A stretch of 57,209 nucleotides of DNA, taken from CAZABP01 sp964483245 (lineage in GTDB: Bacteria > Planctomycetota > UBA1135 > UBA2386). The DNA lies in assembly GCA_964483245.1 (NCBI GenBank), contig CAZABP010000029.1:1-57209 (forward strand), in the 5' to 3' direction. The notes below the pieces were generated by a model. It was not told the DNA's origin and made no database searches. It was given only the letters and a program-made list of their open reading frames with translations. This document shows, piece by piece, positions 44,416-53,296 of the stretch (the stretch's first letter is position 1; the number at the start of each line of letters is the position of its first letter). The translations under genes and the position numbers were made by a program.

Positions 44416-45327
44416 ATGCAACCGGTCACCGCGCTCGCCGCGCGTTGGTTCCGGCACACGCGGCGGATGGGGTTCCCGCGCTACCCGCGCACGCGCGCGA
44501 TCCTGCGCCGCGCCGGCGTGCTGCCGATCACGGATCACTACTACGAGCCGCGCCTGCGCTACGACGGGTTCGACTTCGACGCCGAGCGGAGCCTGCCCGG
44601 GATCCAGTTCGACGCGCCGGCCCAGCTCGCGCTGCTCGCCCAGGTCGCGCGGCCGGACGAGCTGGCGGACGTGCCGAACGAGTCGCGTGGCCGGATGGAG
44701 TACATCTGGTGGAATCCGTCGTTCGGCCCCGGCGACGCGGAGTACCTGTACGGCCTGCTGCGGCTGCGCCGGCCGGGTCGGTTCATCGAGGTCGGCGGCG
44801 GCTACTCGACGCTGATGGCGTGGCGCGCGCTGACGCGCAATGCCGCCGAAGGGCACCCGTGCGACGCGGTCTGCATCGAGCCGTATGAGAACCCGTGGCT
44901 CGAGCAGCTCGGGCCGCGTGTGCTGCGCCAGCCGCTCGAACAGGTGCCGCGCGAGCTGTTCGCCGACCTCGCGGCCGGCGACGTGCTGTTCATCGACTCG
45001 TCGCACATGCTGCGTCCCGGCGGCGACGTGCTGCTCGAGATCCTCGAGCTGCTGCCGTCGCTGCGTCCCGGCGTCGCCGTGCACTTCCACGACGTGTTCA
45101 CGCCGTGGCACTACCCGCAGCGCTGGCTCGTCGACGACCAGTGGCTGTGGAACGAGCAGTACGTGCTCGAGGCGTTCCTGTCCTGCAACGACTCGTTCCG
45201 GATCCTCGGCGCCTTGCACTGGCTGTCGCGCCGGCACGCGGAGGAGTTCCGGCGTGGGTTCCCGGTCTATGCGGCGCAGGAGCACCCGTGGGTGCCCGGG
45301 TCGTTCTGGATCGAGCGGGTGCGGTGA
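44416..45327 (+). CDS. Class I SAM-dependent methyltransferase (Methyltransf_24-like)
   Basis: The product (303 residues from ATG 44416) has a SAM-binding core with FIEVGGGYSTLMAWRAL and the strand DAVCIEPYENPWLEQLGP, then VLFIDSSHMLRPGGDVLLEI and VAVHFHDVFTPWHYP. This is the layout of small Methyltransf_24 domains found near glycan genes. Target unknown. In-frame starts upstream (GTG 44350, GTG 44374, and ATG 44311, which overlaps the divergent decarboxylase start) are possible; 44416 is the first ATG clear of that gene. Confidence 0.75.
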   Translation: MQPVTALAARWFRHTRRMGFPRYPRTRAILRRAGVLPITDHYYEPRLRYDGFDFDAERSLPGIQFDAPAQLALLAQVARPDELADVPNESRGRMEYIWWNPSFGPGDAEYLYGLLRLRRPGRFIEVGGGYSTLMAWRALTRNAAEGHPCDAVCIEPYENPWLEQLGPRVLRQPLEQVPRELFADLAAGDVLFIDSSHMLRPGGDVLLEILELLPSLRPGVAVHFHDVFTPWHYPQRWLVDDQWLWNEQYVLEAFLSCNDSFRILGALHWLSRRHAEEFRRGFPVYAAQEHPWVPGSFWIERVR

Positions 45328-45373
45328 GTCGTCGAACCGGGCCGCGAGCCACGCGGCACGAGCACTCGGGCTG

Positions 45374-46948
45374 CTACCGGATCACGTCCACGATCCAGTT
45401 CGTGACGTGGAGCCGACCAGTGCGCGGGAAATCGAAGGAGACCGCCTGCGCGTAGAGAGACACCCCACGCAACCCCGGATCGTTGGGGACCGGCGCGCTC
45501 CAGCGAGCTTCGCGGATCGCGTTGGTCACGCGGATCGGCAGTGCGACGAGGGATGCCGGATCCAGTCCCAGCACACCGAGTGCGCCGAGGTCGACGCGTC
45601 CCGGCTTCGTCGCGAGGAACGGGAACATGACCGTGCCCTCGTCGGCGAAGAAGTGAATCGCGTAAGGCGCGCCGAGCTTGACTTCGTTCTGCGTGTAGAG
45701 CTGGGTCGTCAGGTTCAAGATGACCTTGAAGGCGCGCGGGTCGAGGGTGTAGTTGGCATTCACGAAGAGGTCAGTGTCGCCGTCGCCGTCGAAGTCCCCG
45801 GTGGCGAGTCTGTGCGTATTCGGCGACGGGACCGACAGTTGCGCGTCACCAGTGTTCGTGAACCGGCCGCTGCCATCGTTCAACAGTAGATGCAGGAACC
45901 TCCCCGCGACCCCTGTGGCGACTGCGATGTCGAGATCGCCATCTCCCTCGCAGTCCAGAACTGCTGCCTGCCTCGCGCCTTCCCAGACACCGCGGCTCGT
46001 CAGCCTGTCACTGTGGTCGGTGAACCCCCCACGTCCGTTGTTGAACAGGAGCCGATCCCGGGCGCCTGCGATCGAATAGAAGAGATCCAGGTCGCCATCC
46101 CGATCGAGATCTGCGGCCAGGACGCTCGTGCCGGACTCGAAGACTGGTGAGACCACACCGAGCGTGAACCTCGCCAGCCCGTCATTCCAGTAGATGGTCT
46201 GCTGGTCGAGACCGTAGAGATCCCCGTTGGCACAGGCGACGTCGAGATCGCCATCGGCGTCCAGGTCCGCGACCGCCATACCTGCTGTGGCCAGTTGATC
46301 GCCTGGCAGGTGTGTGGCGGTCACATCGGTGAAGAAGCCGTTGCCATCGTTCAGCAGGAGCTGGTTCTGGAGCCCCTGCCCGAGCAAGCCTCGGCCGAAC
46401 AGCAGGTCGATGTCACCGTCGCGATCGAAGTCTGCGGCTGCGACTGAGTAACCGCGGGTGCAGGAGCTCGGAAGCCGGAGGCCATGCGCGATCTGCGTGT
46501 ACGTCCCTGTGCCATCGTTCAACAGGATGACGTTCACCGCCTCGCGCGTCGGATAGCCGTAGTCGCTCATGGCTACTGCCGCATCCAAGTCGCCATCGCC
46601 ATCGAGATCGGCGAGGGCCACTCCGAGAATCAGATCGAGGTAGGTGGGCTCCAATCGCATGGTGATCAGGTCGAACTCGCCAGTACCACGGTTGAGCGCG
46701 AAGGTCAGATGCGGGGTCCCGTAGCCGTATGCGATGTCAGGATCACCGTCCTTGTCGAGATCACCGACGTCGACTGCGTTCCCGTGAGCCAAGCCGATGC
46801 CCGAGTACGTCCAGTAGCGGTCCCACAGCGCAAAGCGCACGGGAGGCAGTAGCGCAGCTCGATCAGGGACTGGCACCTGCGCGGGCAGGAGGCCCGCGCA
46901 GGTGAAGAGCACGGAGAACGGGAGGAGCCAGATGCGCTGATGCTTCAT
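45374..46948 (-). CDS. Exported FG-GAP/VCBS-type calcium-binding repeat protein with shared C-terminal module
   Basis: The 524-residue product has a signal peptide (IWLLPFSVLFTCAGLLPAQ) and at least seven calcium-binding loops of the DxDxDGDxD type (DLDKDGDPDIAYG, DLDGDGDLDAAV, DFDRDGDIDLLFG, DLDADGDLDVAC, DLDRDGDLDLFY and DFDGDGDTDLFV). These form an integrin-like beta-propeller. The last 90 residues are a module ending in SLYAQAVSFD, like the ends of the kelch and propeller proteins elsewhere in the window. AAGGA precedes ATG 46948. DNA in the loops repeats because of the protein repeats. A role at the cell surface is likely. Confidence 0.88.
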   Translation of the reverse strand: MKHQRIWLLPFSVLFTCAGLLPAQVPVPDRAALLPPVRFALWDRYWTYSGIGLAHGNAVDVGDLDKDGDPDIAYGYGTPHLTFALNRGTGEFDLITMRLEPTYLDLILGVALADLDGDGDLDAAVAMSDYGYPTREAVNVILLNDGTGTYTQIAHGLRLPSSCTRGYSVAAADFDRDGDIDLLFGRGLLGQGLQNQLLLNDGNGFFTDVTATHLPGDQLATAGMAVADLDADGDLDVACANGDLYGLDQQTIYWNDGLARFTLGVVSPVFESGTSVLAADLDRDGDLDLFYSIAGARDRLLFNNGRGGFTDHSDRLTSRGVWEGARQAAVLDCEGDGDLDIAVATGVAGRFLHLLLNDGSGRFTNTGDAQLSVPSPNTHRLATGDFDGDGDTDLFVNANYTLDPRAFKVILNLTTQLYTQNEVKLGAPYAIHFFADEGTVMFPFLATKPGRVDLGALGVLGLDPASLVALPIRVTNAIREARWSAPVPNDPGLRGVSLYAQAVSFDFPRTGRLHVTNWIVDVIR

Positions 46949-47301
46949 CGTCTGTCCTTCATCCAGCGCTGTGCCTCGACGATCCCGGGCCAGAACACTT
47001 CGAGCTGCGGCAACCCGGGTTGAGGCGTCCGCCGGTGCTCGAGGGCTCGAAAGCGGGTTCATGCGCGCTCATGCCGAGGAAGATCGGTTGCACGTGTGGT
47101 CATAGGAACCCACGAGTGCAGAGGTAACGCCGTGGAGGGCGTGGCGAATTGCGGGGACAGGCAGGGGTCCGTGATGCAGCCACCTTCGCAGCCCTCCCCT
47201 TCACGCGAGAAGTAGCCCGCCTCGGCGCGCCCGGGAACGCGCTGCACAGACGTCAGTGCACCACCACTACCGAGCACCCAGTGGGTGCCTCTGAGCGGGC
47301 C
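46949..47301. other. 353-bp intergenic stretch with no convincing gene
   Basis: A 72-codon open frame on the minus strand (47059-47277) has no ribosome site or recognisable protein. The only structure seen is the GCACCC/GGGTGC hairpin at 47274-47288, next to the stop of the HEAT gene. Confidence 0.6.
47274..47288 (-). terminator. Small hairpin after the thioredoxin-like/HEAT gene
   Basis: GCACCC (47274-47279) pairs with GGGTGC (47283-47288) around three bases, 14 bp after the stop codon of the minus-strand gene. There is no T-run. Confidence 0.3.
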
Positions 47302-48621
47302 CTACCTCGGCGCCGGCCGCGGCGCCGTGTCGCCGACGACCTTGACCAGGAACCCCTCGAACGCGTCCAGGTCCCCGCCGCGCACGGCCGCGACCGCCGG
47401 CTTCATGAAGTCCCGCGCGAACTCCTGGTCCTCGCGCGCGAGCGCCTGCTCGAGCGCCTGCAGCAGCTCGGCGTCGCGGCGGCACGCGATCACGAACGCC
47501 GCCGTCGCGCGCACGTGCGGCGAGTCGTCGGCGAGCGCGGTCGTCAGGCTGGCGGTGACGGCGGCGCGGTCTTCGAGCAGGCCGGCCGCGATCGTCGCGT
47601 GCATGCGCAGGCGCTGCGAGTCGCTCTTCTCCAGCGCGCGCGTGATCGCCTGCCGCACGCCCTTGTCGGTCGGCGCACAGGTGGCCATCGCACGCAGCAA
47701 CCGGCCGGCGATCAGCTCGCTCTGCTCGGAGCGGTACTGACGCGCGAGCGCGGGTAATGCGTCCGCCTGCGCGATCTGCTCGAGCGACGCGATCGCGGCG
47801 GCGCGCACGTCGTCGTCGCGGTGGTCGACGTACGGCTCGAGCAGCTTCCACCAGGCCTTCGGCGAACGCAGCCCGATCGCGGACAGGTACTGCGGCAGAT
47901 GCGTGTCCGGCGCGCGCCGCAGCTCGTTCTCGACCCAGCGGATCGCCTCCGGATCTTCGCTGCGCAGCAGCGCCGGCAGGTGGTGCAGCGCGTTCGCCCA
48001 GCCCATCTTCTGCTTCTGGATCTCGGCCAACGCCTCGACGACCTGCGCGGGCGTCGGGATCCGCTCCGCCTCGATACGCGGGACCTGCTGGTAGACCAGC
48101 GCGCGCGGCGCGCGCGCCGCCTCGGAGAACTCCCACTCGAACTTCGGGTCCACCTTGCGGATCGCGTCGACCCAGGCCCACTCGAGCTCCCCCTTGGTGA
48201 CGTGCCACGGCACGGCGCTCAGCACGGCGCCGTCCGGCCGCAGGAACACGTGCTGCGGCGCCGCGACCGCCTGCTCCGGCAGCAGACCGAGGACCTGCTC
48301 GCGCACGCGCTTGTCGTCCGCCTGCTGCTGTTCCGGCGTCACGCCCGGCACGCGCACGGTCTTGGCGTCGGAGCAGAACACGTTCAGCGTGTGCGCGCCG
48401 AGCTTCGCCAGCCGCGGATCGACGTAGTGCTGGCGCAGGAGCTCTTCGTTGGCGCGCTCGCCGTCGCGGTTGACGGCGATCATCACGACCTTGCGCTTCT
48501 CCTTCGCGAGGGCGAGCACGTCGGCGAAGCCGGGCGTCCACGGGATCGTCAGCTCCTGCGCCGCGAGAGGCAGGCAGAAGATCGCCGGCAGGAACAGCAG
48601 GGTGCGGGAGGTCGGTTGCAT
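47302..48621 (-). CDS. Exported thioredoxin-like (no CxxC) plus HEAT-repeat protein
   Basis: The 439-residue product has a signal peptide (TSRTLLFLPAIFCLPLAAQ) and a thioredoxin-like region (about 25-160: KRKVVMIAVNRDGE, cis-proline-like APQHVFLRPDG). The CxxC position reads NRDGERAN, so it lacks redox cysteines. After about 190 come HEAT repeats (VDHRDDDVRAAAIASLEQIA, DDSPHVRATAAFVIACRRDAE). The fold is therefore probably a binding platform. The start ATG 48621 has AGAGG upstream. It is divergent from the ABC permease genes. Confidence 0.78.
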   Translation of the reverse strand: MQPTSRTLLFLPAIFCLPLAAQELTIPWTPGFADVLALAKEKRKVVMIAVNRDGERANEELLRQHYVDPRLAKLGAHTLNVFCSDAKTVRVPGVTPEQQQADDKRVREQVLGLLPEQAVAAPQHVFLRPDGAVLSAVPWHVTKGELEWAWVDAIRKVDPKFEWEFSEAARAPRALVYQQVPRIEAERIPTPAQVVEALAEIQKQKMGWANALHHLPALLRSEDPEAIRWVENELRRAPDTHLPQYLSAIGLRSPKAWWKLLEPYVDHRDDDVRAAAIASLEQIAQADALPALARQYRSEQSELIAGRLLRAMATCAPTDKGVRQAITRALEKSDSQRLRMHATIAAGLLEDRAAVTASLTTALADDSPHVRATAAFVIACRRDAELLQALEQALAREDQEFARDFMKPAVAAVRGGDLDAFEGFLVKVVGDTAPRPAPR

Positions 48622-48718
48622 CGGAGGCCTCTGTTGGCGGATGAGCTGGCCCGGCACATCGGACGGCAGGTTCCGGGCGGCCGGGCAGGTCGGATCAGTA
48701 TCGTTTCGGCAACGGACC

Positions 48719-49723
48719 ATGTTGCGGTTCACGTGCATCCGGCTGCTCTGGTTGCTGCCGACGCTGCTGGGGATCTCGCTGGTGACATTTGCAGCAGTCG
48801 ACCTGGCCCCCGGGGACCGCGCCGCTGCCGAGATGGCACGCATCGCAGGTGCCAGCGAAATGGATGCCGAACAATACGCGGCGGCGCTGCGCGAGCTGCG
48901 GGTCCGGTTCGGCCAGGTGGACCCGGTGACCGGCGAACGGCTGCCGTGGCTCGAGCGCTACGGTGCCTGGCTCGGGCGGGCGCTCCGGTTCGAGTTCGCC
49001 GGTCCGGGCGAAGACGGTGAAAAGTTCCGCCGCCGGCTGCGCCAGGCGCTCCCGGTCTCGCTGCTGCTCGGTGCGGCCGCGTTGGCCCTGGCCCTGCTGA
49101 TCGCGATCCCGCTCGGCGCGCGGTTGGGGATGGCGCCGCGCCGCTGGCTCGACCGCCTCGCGACTCCGCTCGTGATGGTCGGGCACGGCGTGCCGCAGTA
49201 CCTGTGGGCGACCTTCGCGCTGCTGCTGCTCGGCGGCAGCCTGCTCCCGTCCGGCGGCCTCTACTCGCAAGGGGCCGCGCGCGCCGCCCCGCTCGTGCAG
49301 TTCGGCGATCTGCTGCTGCACCTGCTGCTGCCGGTCGCGGTGCTGGCGATGGCGCCGGCGATCCTGGTCGTGCGCTTCCTGCGGGAGTCGGTGGCGCGCG
49401 CCGCACGGAGTGACTTCGTGACGATGCTGCGTGCGCAGGGTCTGCCGGAGCCGGTCGTGCGGCGCAGCGCGCTGCGCAACGGCCTCGCACCGCTGGCGAC
49501 GCTGCTCGGGACGATGGTGCCGACGCTGCTCGGCGGTTCGGTCGTGGTGGAGACGATCTTCGCGCTGCCGGGGCTGGGCCGGCTCGGGTTCGAAGCCGTG
49601 CTGCAGCGCGACTACCCGATGGTCATGGCGCTGACGCTGCTGGCGTCGCTGCTGACGCTGGCGTCGCTGTGGCTGTCCGACTGGTTGCACCGCGCCGTGG
49701 ATCCGCGCGTGACGCTGCGATGA
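48719..49723 (+). CDS. Peptide/oligopeptide-type ABC transporter permease (DppB-like)
   Basis: The 334-residue protein has six membrane helices and the BPD_transp_1 core: the loop FRRRLRQALPVSLLLGAA precedes the core and the EAA-like motif AARSDFVTMLRAQGLPEPVV lies near residue 235. The C-terminal FALPGLGRLGFEAVLQRDYP is the mark of DppB. The first loop is long and acidic, as is typical for DppB-type permeases. Its stop overlaps the DppC-like gene. No ATPase or substrate-binding protein gene is adjacent. Confidence 0.9.
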   Translation: MLRFTCIRLLWLLPTLLGISLVTFAAVDLAPGDRAAAEMARIAGASEMDAEQYAAALRELRVRFGQVDPVTGERLPWLERYGAWLGRALRFEFAGPGEDGEKFRRRLRQALPVSLLLGAAALALALLIAIPLGARLGMAPRRWLDRLATPLVMVGHGVPQYLWATFALLLLGGSLLPSGGLYSQGAARAAPLVQFGDLLLHLLLPVAVLAMAPAILVVRFLRESVARAARSDFVTMLRAQGLPEPVVRRSALRNGLAPLATLLGTMVPTLLGGSVVVETIFALPGLGRLGFEAVLQRDYPMVMALTLLASLLTLASLWLSDWLHRAVDPRVTLR

Positions 49724-50658
49724 GACGCGCGGCCTGGATCCTCGTCGTCACGCTCGCCTGCCTGGGGCTGCTGGCGCCGCTGCTCAGCAACGACCTGCCG
49801 GTCATCGCGTCGGTTGGCGGTGAGCTGCGCTCACCGGCGTTGCAGAGCCTGTTCGGTGCGCCGGAGCCGCCGCCGGCCCGTGCCTCGTGGAAGCAGTGGT
49901 GGGCGACGCTATCGGAGAGCAGCGCCGACTGGGCGGTCATGCCGCTGTGGCCGTATGGACCGGACGAGACGGATTCTGGGCGGATGCTCGCCGGACCGAG
50001 CCTCGAGCACCCGCTCGGCAACGACGACGTCGGCCGCGACCAGCTCGCGCGGCTGCTGCACGGCGCCGGCGCGGCGGCGCGGATCGGGCTCCTGGCGATC
50101 CTGCTGGCCGCGTTGATCGGCGTGCCGCTCGGCGCGCTGGCCGGTTGGCACGGCGGCGTGGTCGACCAGCTCGTGCTGCGGTTGATCGAGCTGGTGCTGT
50201 GCTTCCCGGCGTTGCTGCTGCTGCTCACGGTGCTGGCGTTGTTCGGTCGCTCGGAGCTGACGGCGGCCGTGCTGCTCGGCCTGCTCGGCTGGGTCGCGTT
50301 CGCGCGGATCGTGCGCGGGGAGTTCCTGTCGCTGCGCGAACGGGAATGGGTGCACGTCGCGCGCGGCCTCGGCGTGCCGCCGCAGCGGGTCCTGCTCCGT
50401 CACCTGCTGCCGCAGGTCGGCGGCTCGCTGCGCGTCGCGGCGGCGTTCCTGTTCGCCGGCGTCATCACGGTCGAGACGACGCTGTCGTTCCTCGGCTTCG
50501 GGGTCGGGTTCGATAAGGCGTCGTGGGGCGGGATGCTGGCGCAAGGTCGCGAGCACGCCGCGGCCGGGGCGTGGCACCTCTGGCTCGTGCCGGCGGCCGC
50601 GATCGTCACGACGCTGACGTGCCTGCACCTGCTGGCCGATCGGCGCGTGGCACGGTGA
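49720..50658 (+). CDS. Peptide/oligopeptide-type ABC transporter permease (DppC-like)
   Basis: The 312-residue protein has six membrane helices and the DppC layout: an N-terminal helix and soluble loop, GNDDVGRDQLARLLHGA before the core, the EAA loop REREWVHVARGLGVPPQRVL and the C-terminal ETTLSFLGFGVGFDKASWGG. It overlaps DppB by four bases (ATGA) and overlaps the convergent membrane methyl/aminopropyltransferase-like gene by 53 bp at its 3' end. Partner ATPases must be encoded elsewhere. Confidence 0.9.
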   Translation: MRRAAWILVVTLACLGLLAPLLSNDLPVIASVGGELRSPALQSLFGAPEPPPARASWKQWWATLSESSADWAVMPLWPYGPDETDSGRMLAGPSLEHPLGNDDVGRDQLARLLHGAGAAARIGLLAILLAALIGVPLGALAGWHGGVVDQLVLRLIELVLCFPALLLLLTVLALFGRSELTAAVLLGLLGWVAFARIVRGEFLSLREREWVHVARGLGVPPQRVLLRHLLPQVGGSLRVAAAFLFAGVITVETTLSFLGFGVGFDKASWGGMLAQGREHAAAGAWHLWLVPAAAIVTTLTCLHLLADRRVAR

Positions 50659-53233
50659 GCGCGGCCAGCGCATAGAGCGCCGCCGCCGCCAGCGTCACGA
50701 CCAGGAACCCCGCCTCCATCGCGAGCAGGATCGCGAGGATCGACGCCATGACCGACGCGGCGCCGTTGACGCCGAATGCCCACGCGATCGTGCCCGGCGC
50801 TTCCCCCTGCAGCAGCCGCAGCCCGGTCGGGAACGGCATCCCCATCAGGAACGCGAGCGGCGCGATCGTCAGCATCGTCAGCAGCACGCGCAGCGACTCG
50901 TCCCAGGCGAGCGTCGTCTGCAGGAGCCCGGGCAGCAGCAGCGCCTGCGCGATCAACACCAACACGATCAGGCCGCCGGCCAGCACCGCGCCGCGGCGTC
51001 CGGCGCCGAGCCGCCCGGCCGTGGCCGAGCCGAGCCCGGAGAAGACCAGGAAGCTGCACAGCCCCACGCTCAGCGAATAGACCGGATGCCCGAGGTACAG
51101 CACGAACCTCTGGATCGTGCTGATCTCGACCAGCAGGTACGCGAGCCCCAGCGCCGTGAAGTACCCGATCACGCGCAGCCGCGAGTTGTGCGCGCTGCTC
51201 GCGAATCCGAGCCGCACCAGCGGCAGCAGCACCAGCAGCAACGTCGCGATCAGCGTCTGGATCGCGAGCGCCGCGAGGATGTACAGCCCGATCGGCTGGC
51301 TGCCGGTCAGCGCCATGTAGCCGTCGTCGGAGCGTGATCCGAACGACACGTCGCCCCAGGAGTGGAAGTTGAAGAAGAACGGCCGGTCGTCGCTCGCCGG
51401 CTCGGTGCGGTAGCGGTACGCGTCGTGGAACTCCTGCTCCGCTTCCGTCCCGGCTGCCGCCGCCGCCAGCAGCGCGGAATACTCGTTCGTCTCGCCGCGC
51501 AGGCCGGCGCCGTAGTACAGCCAGTGGCGGACCTGCGGATTGACGTTGAGCGCAGGGATCGCCGCTTCGATCCGCGCGACGTCCGCTTCGGCGAACGGCG
51601 TCTTGCGCATGATCGCGACCGCGTAGCGCATCGGTTCGCGCGCGTCCCGCTCCATCCGGCGCGCGAGCTCCTGCTGCTTAGGCGTCAGTCCTGGTTGCGC
51701 GCGCAGCGCCGCCGCGAAATCCGGGAGCTGCCGATCCTCCTGGTGCACGACCAGGAAGTGCCGGCGTGGATCCTCGATCCCGATCCGACGCAGCGCGCGC
51801 GCCGCGGTCGCGACCAGCTTCAGCGTCTCGCGCGGCGGCTCGAACCGGAAGCGGATGATCGAGATCACGCCATGGTCCGAGAGATGCGCGAAGAAGTCGT
51901 CGAACGCCTCCTCGGTGTAGAGGTAGCTCTCGCTGAAGATGTAGCTCCCCGACGACAGCGCGGCATACGTGTCGGTGCCGGACATCTGGATCAGGTCGAA
52001 CGTCCGGCCGGAGCGCCGCAGGTAGCTGCGCCCCTCGGACCAGATCGGCGTGACCTTGTCGCGGTCGTAGACGTGGTGCGTGTAGTCCCCGAACTTGCCG
52101 CGCACGAGCGCCAGCGTGTCGCCGTTGATGTCGACCGCCGTGACCGACTGCGCACCGTGGTGCAGCGCCGTCTCGACGTCGTTGCCGCCGCCGGGGCCGA
52201 TGATCAGCGCATCCGGCGCGTCGACCAGCAGGTAGCCGAGCCCATAGAAGTGGCTCGCGTAGTCGAACTCCTTGGCGAGCCCGCCGGACCAGATCACGGT
52301 CGGCGCGTCGCCGTCCTGGAACACGTGCACCTGTCCGCGCGGCGCGTTCGCCGGATCCTCGCGGTCGCGCGCGACCGCCTGCAACTCGCGCGGCCTCGGC
52401 ACCGTGTCGATGCGGCAGGTCGGCGTCCACAGCGTCGTGCGCAGCGCCGGATCGAGCCCCGGATAGGTCGGATCGAGCTTCGCGTAGTGCTCCGCGACCA
52501 GCTCGTAGAACAGATCCAGCGTCCCCATCGCCTTGCTGCGCGCCGGTTCGACCGGCAGGAGCTGCTGCGCCCGCTCGGGATACTGGAGGCTGAGCGGCCA
52601 GATGGCGAAGGTCGCGATCGCGAGCACGCGCAGCGGCAGCGCGCGCATCCCGCTCAACGCGGCCCACCCGGCAATGCCGCCGAGCGACGCGAACAGGAAC
52701 AGGCAGCCCGGCCCGCCGAGCGGCCGCACCAGCAGCAGGAACAGGAAGCTGCCGACGCCGGAGCCGATCAGGTTCCAGAAGTACGTGCGGTGGACGCTGC
52801 CCGGGTGCTGCTGCAGTGCGACCGCGATCGCGAGCCCGGCGAACCAGAACGGGACCACCAGGTACGCGTAGCGCAGGAACAGCAGGAAGTACTTGCTGCG
52901 GTCCTGCTCGATGTCCAGCGTGTCGAGCGGCGTGTGGCAGAGGATCGCGAACGCGCCGATCAGCGACAGCCCGAACAGACTGCAGCAGGCCGACACCGCC
53001 GCGCGCGAGTCACCGCCGATCCGGCCGAGCCGCGGGAACAGCGCCAGCAGCGCGCCGCCGCAGCCGAAGCCGAGCAGCGTCACCGTGACCACCATGTAGG
53101 TCAGGTGGTGCCAGAGCATGACGCTGAACAGCCGCGTCTGCAGCACCTGCACTGCGAGCGTCGCCGCGGAGATCAGGCCGACCGCAACGAGGAGTCCGCG
53201 CGTAGCCGGGGAAGAGTCGCTGGTCGTGATCAA
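50606..53233 (-). CDS. Membrane-embedded spermidine synthase-like protein
   Basis: The 875-residue product has about seven N-terminal membrane helices, a central soluble Rossmann-type domain (about 300-560, with IIGPGGGNDVETALHHGAQ, VTAVDINGDTLALV and FDLIQMSGTDTYAALSSGSY, as in spermidine synthases) and about eight C-terminal helices. Such large proteins fusing a spermidine synthase-like domain to MFS-like helices are widespread; their product is not firmly known. The polyamine-binding residues cannot be confirmed. The start codon is ATG 53233. The 3' end overlaps the convergent DppC gene. Confidence 0.82.
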   Translation of the reverse strand: MITTSDSSPATRGLLVAVGLISAATLAVQVLQTRLFSVMLWHHLTYMVVTVTLLGFGCGGALLALFPRLGRIGGDSRAAVSACCSLFGLSLIGAFAILCHTPLDTLDIEQDRSKYFLLFLRYAYLVVPFWFAGLAIAVALQQHPGSVHRTYFWNLIGSGVGSFLFLLLVRPLGGPGCLFLFASLGGIAGWAALSGMRALPLRVLAIATFAIWPLSLQYPERAQQLLPVEPARSKAMGTLDLFYELVAEHYAKLDPTYPGLDPALRTTLWTPTCRIDTVPRPRELQAVARDREDPANAPRGQVHVFQDGDAPTVIWSGGLAKEFDYASHFYGLGYLLVDAPDALIIGPGGGNDVETALHHGAQSVTAVDINGDTLALVRGKFGDYTHHVYDRDKVTPIWSEGRSYLRRSGRTFDLIQMSGTDTYAALSSGSYIFSESYLYTEEAFDDFFAHLSDHGVISIIRFRFEPPRETLKLVATAARALRRIGIEDPRRHFLVVHQEDRQLPDFAAALRAQPGLTPKQQELARRMERDAREPMRYAVAIMRKTPFAEADVARIEAAIPALNVNPQVRHWLYYGAGLRGETNEYSALLAAAAAGTEAEQEFHDAYRYRTEPASDDRPFFFNFHSWGDVSFGSRSDDGYMALTGSQPIGLYILAALAIQTLIATLLLVLLPLVRLGFASSAHNSRLRVIGYFTALGLAYLLVEISTIQRFVLYLGHPVYSLSVGLCSFLVFSGLGSATAGRLGAGRRGAVLAGGLIVLVLIAQALLLPGLLQTTLAWDESLRVLLTMLTIAPLAFLMGMPFPTGLRLLQGEAPGTIAWAFGVNGAASVMASILAILLAMEAGFLVVTLAAAALYALAALTVPRADRPAGAGTSAS

Positions 53234-53296
53234 GTGAGGGCGGGGGCTGCGCGGGGGCGCGGAAGGATACCGCGCGTCACCGCCTACGGTCGTCCT

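Noticed and set aside
47059..47277. 72-codon minus-strand open frame
   Set aside because: No ribosome site, no recognisable protein, and composition like intergenic DNA.
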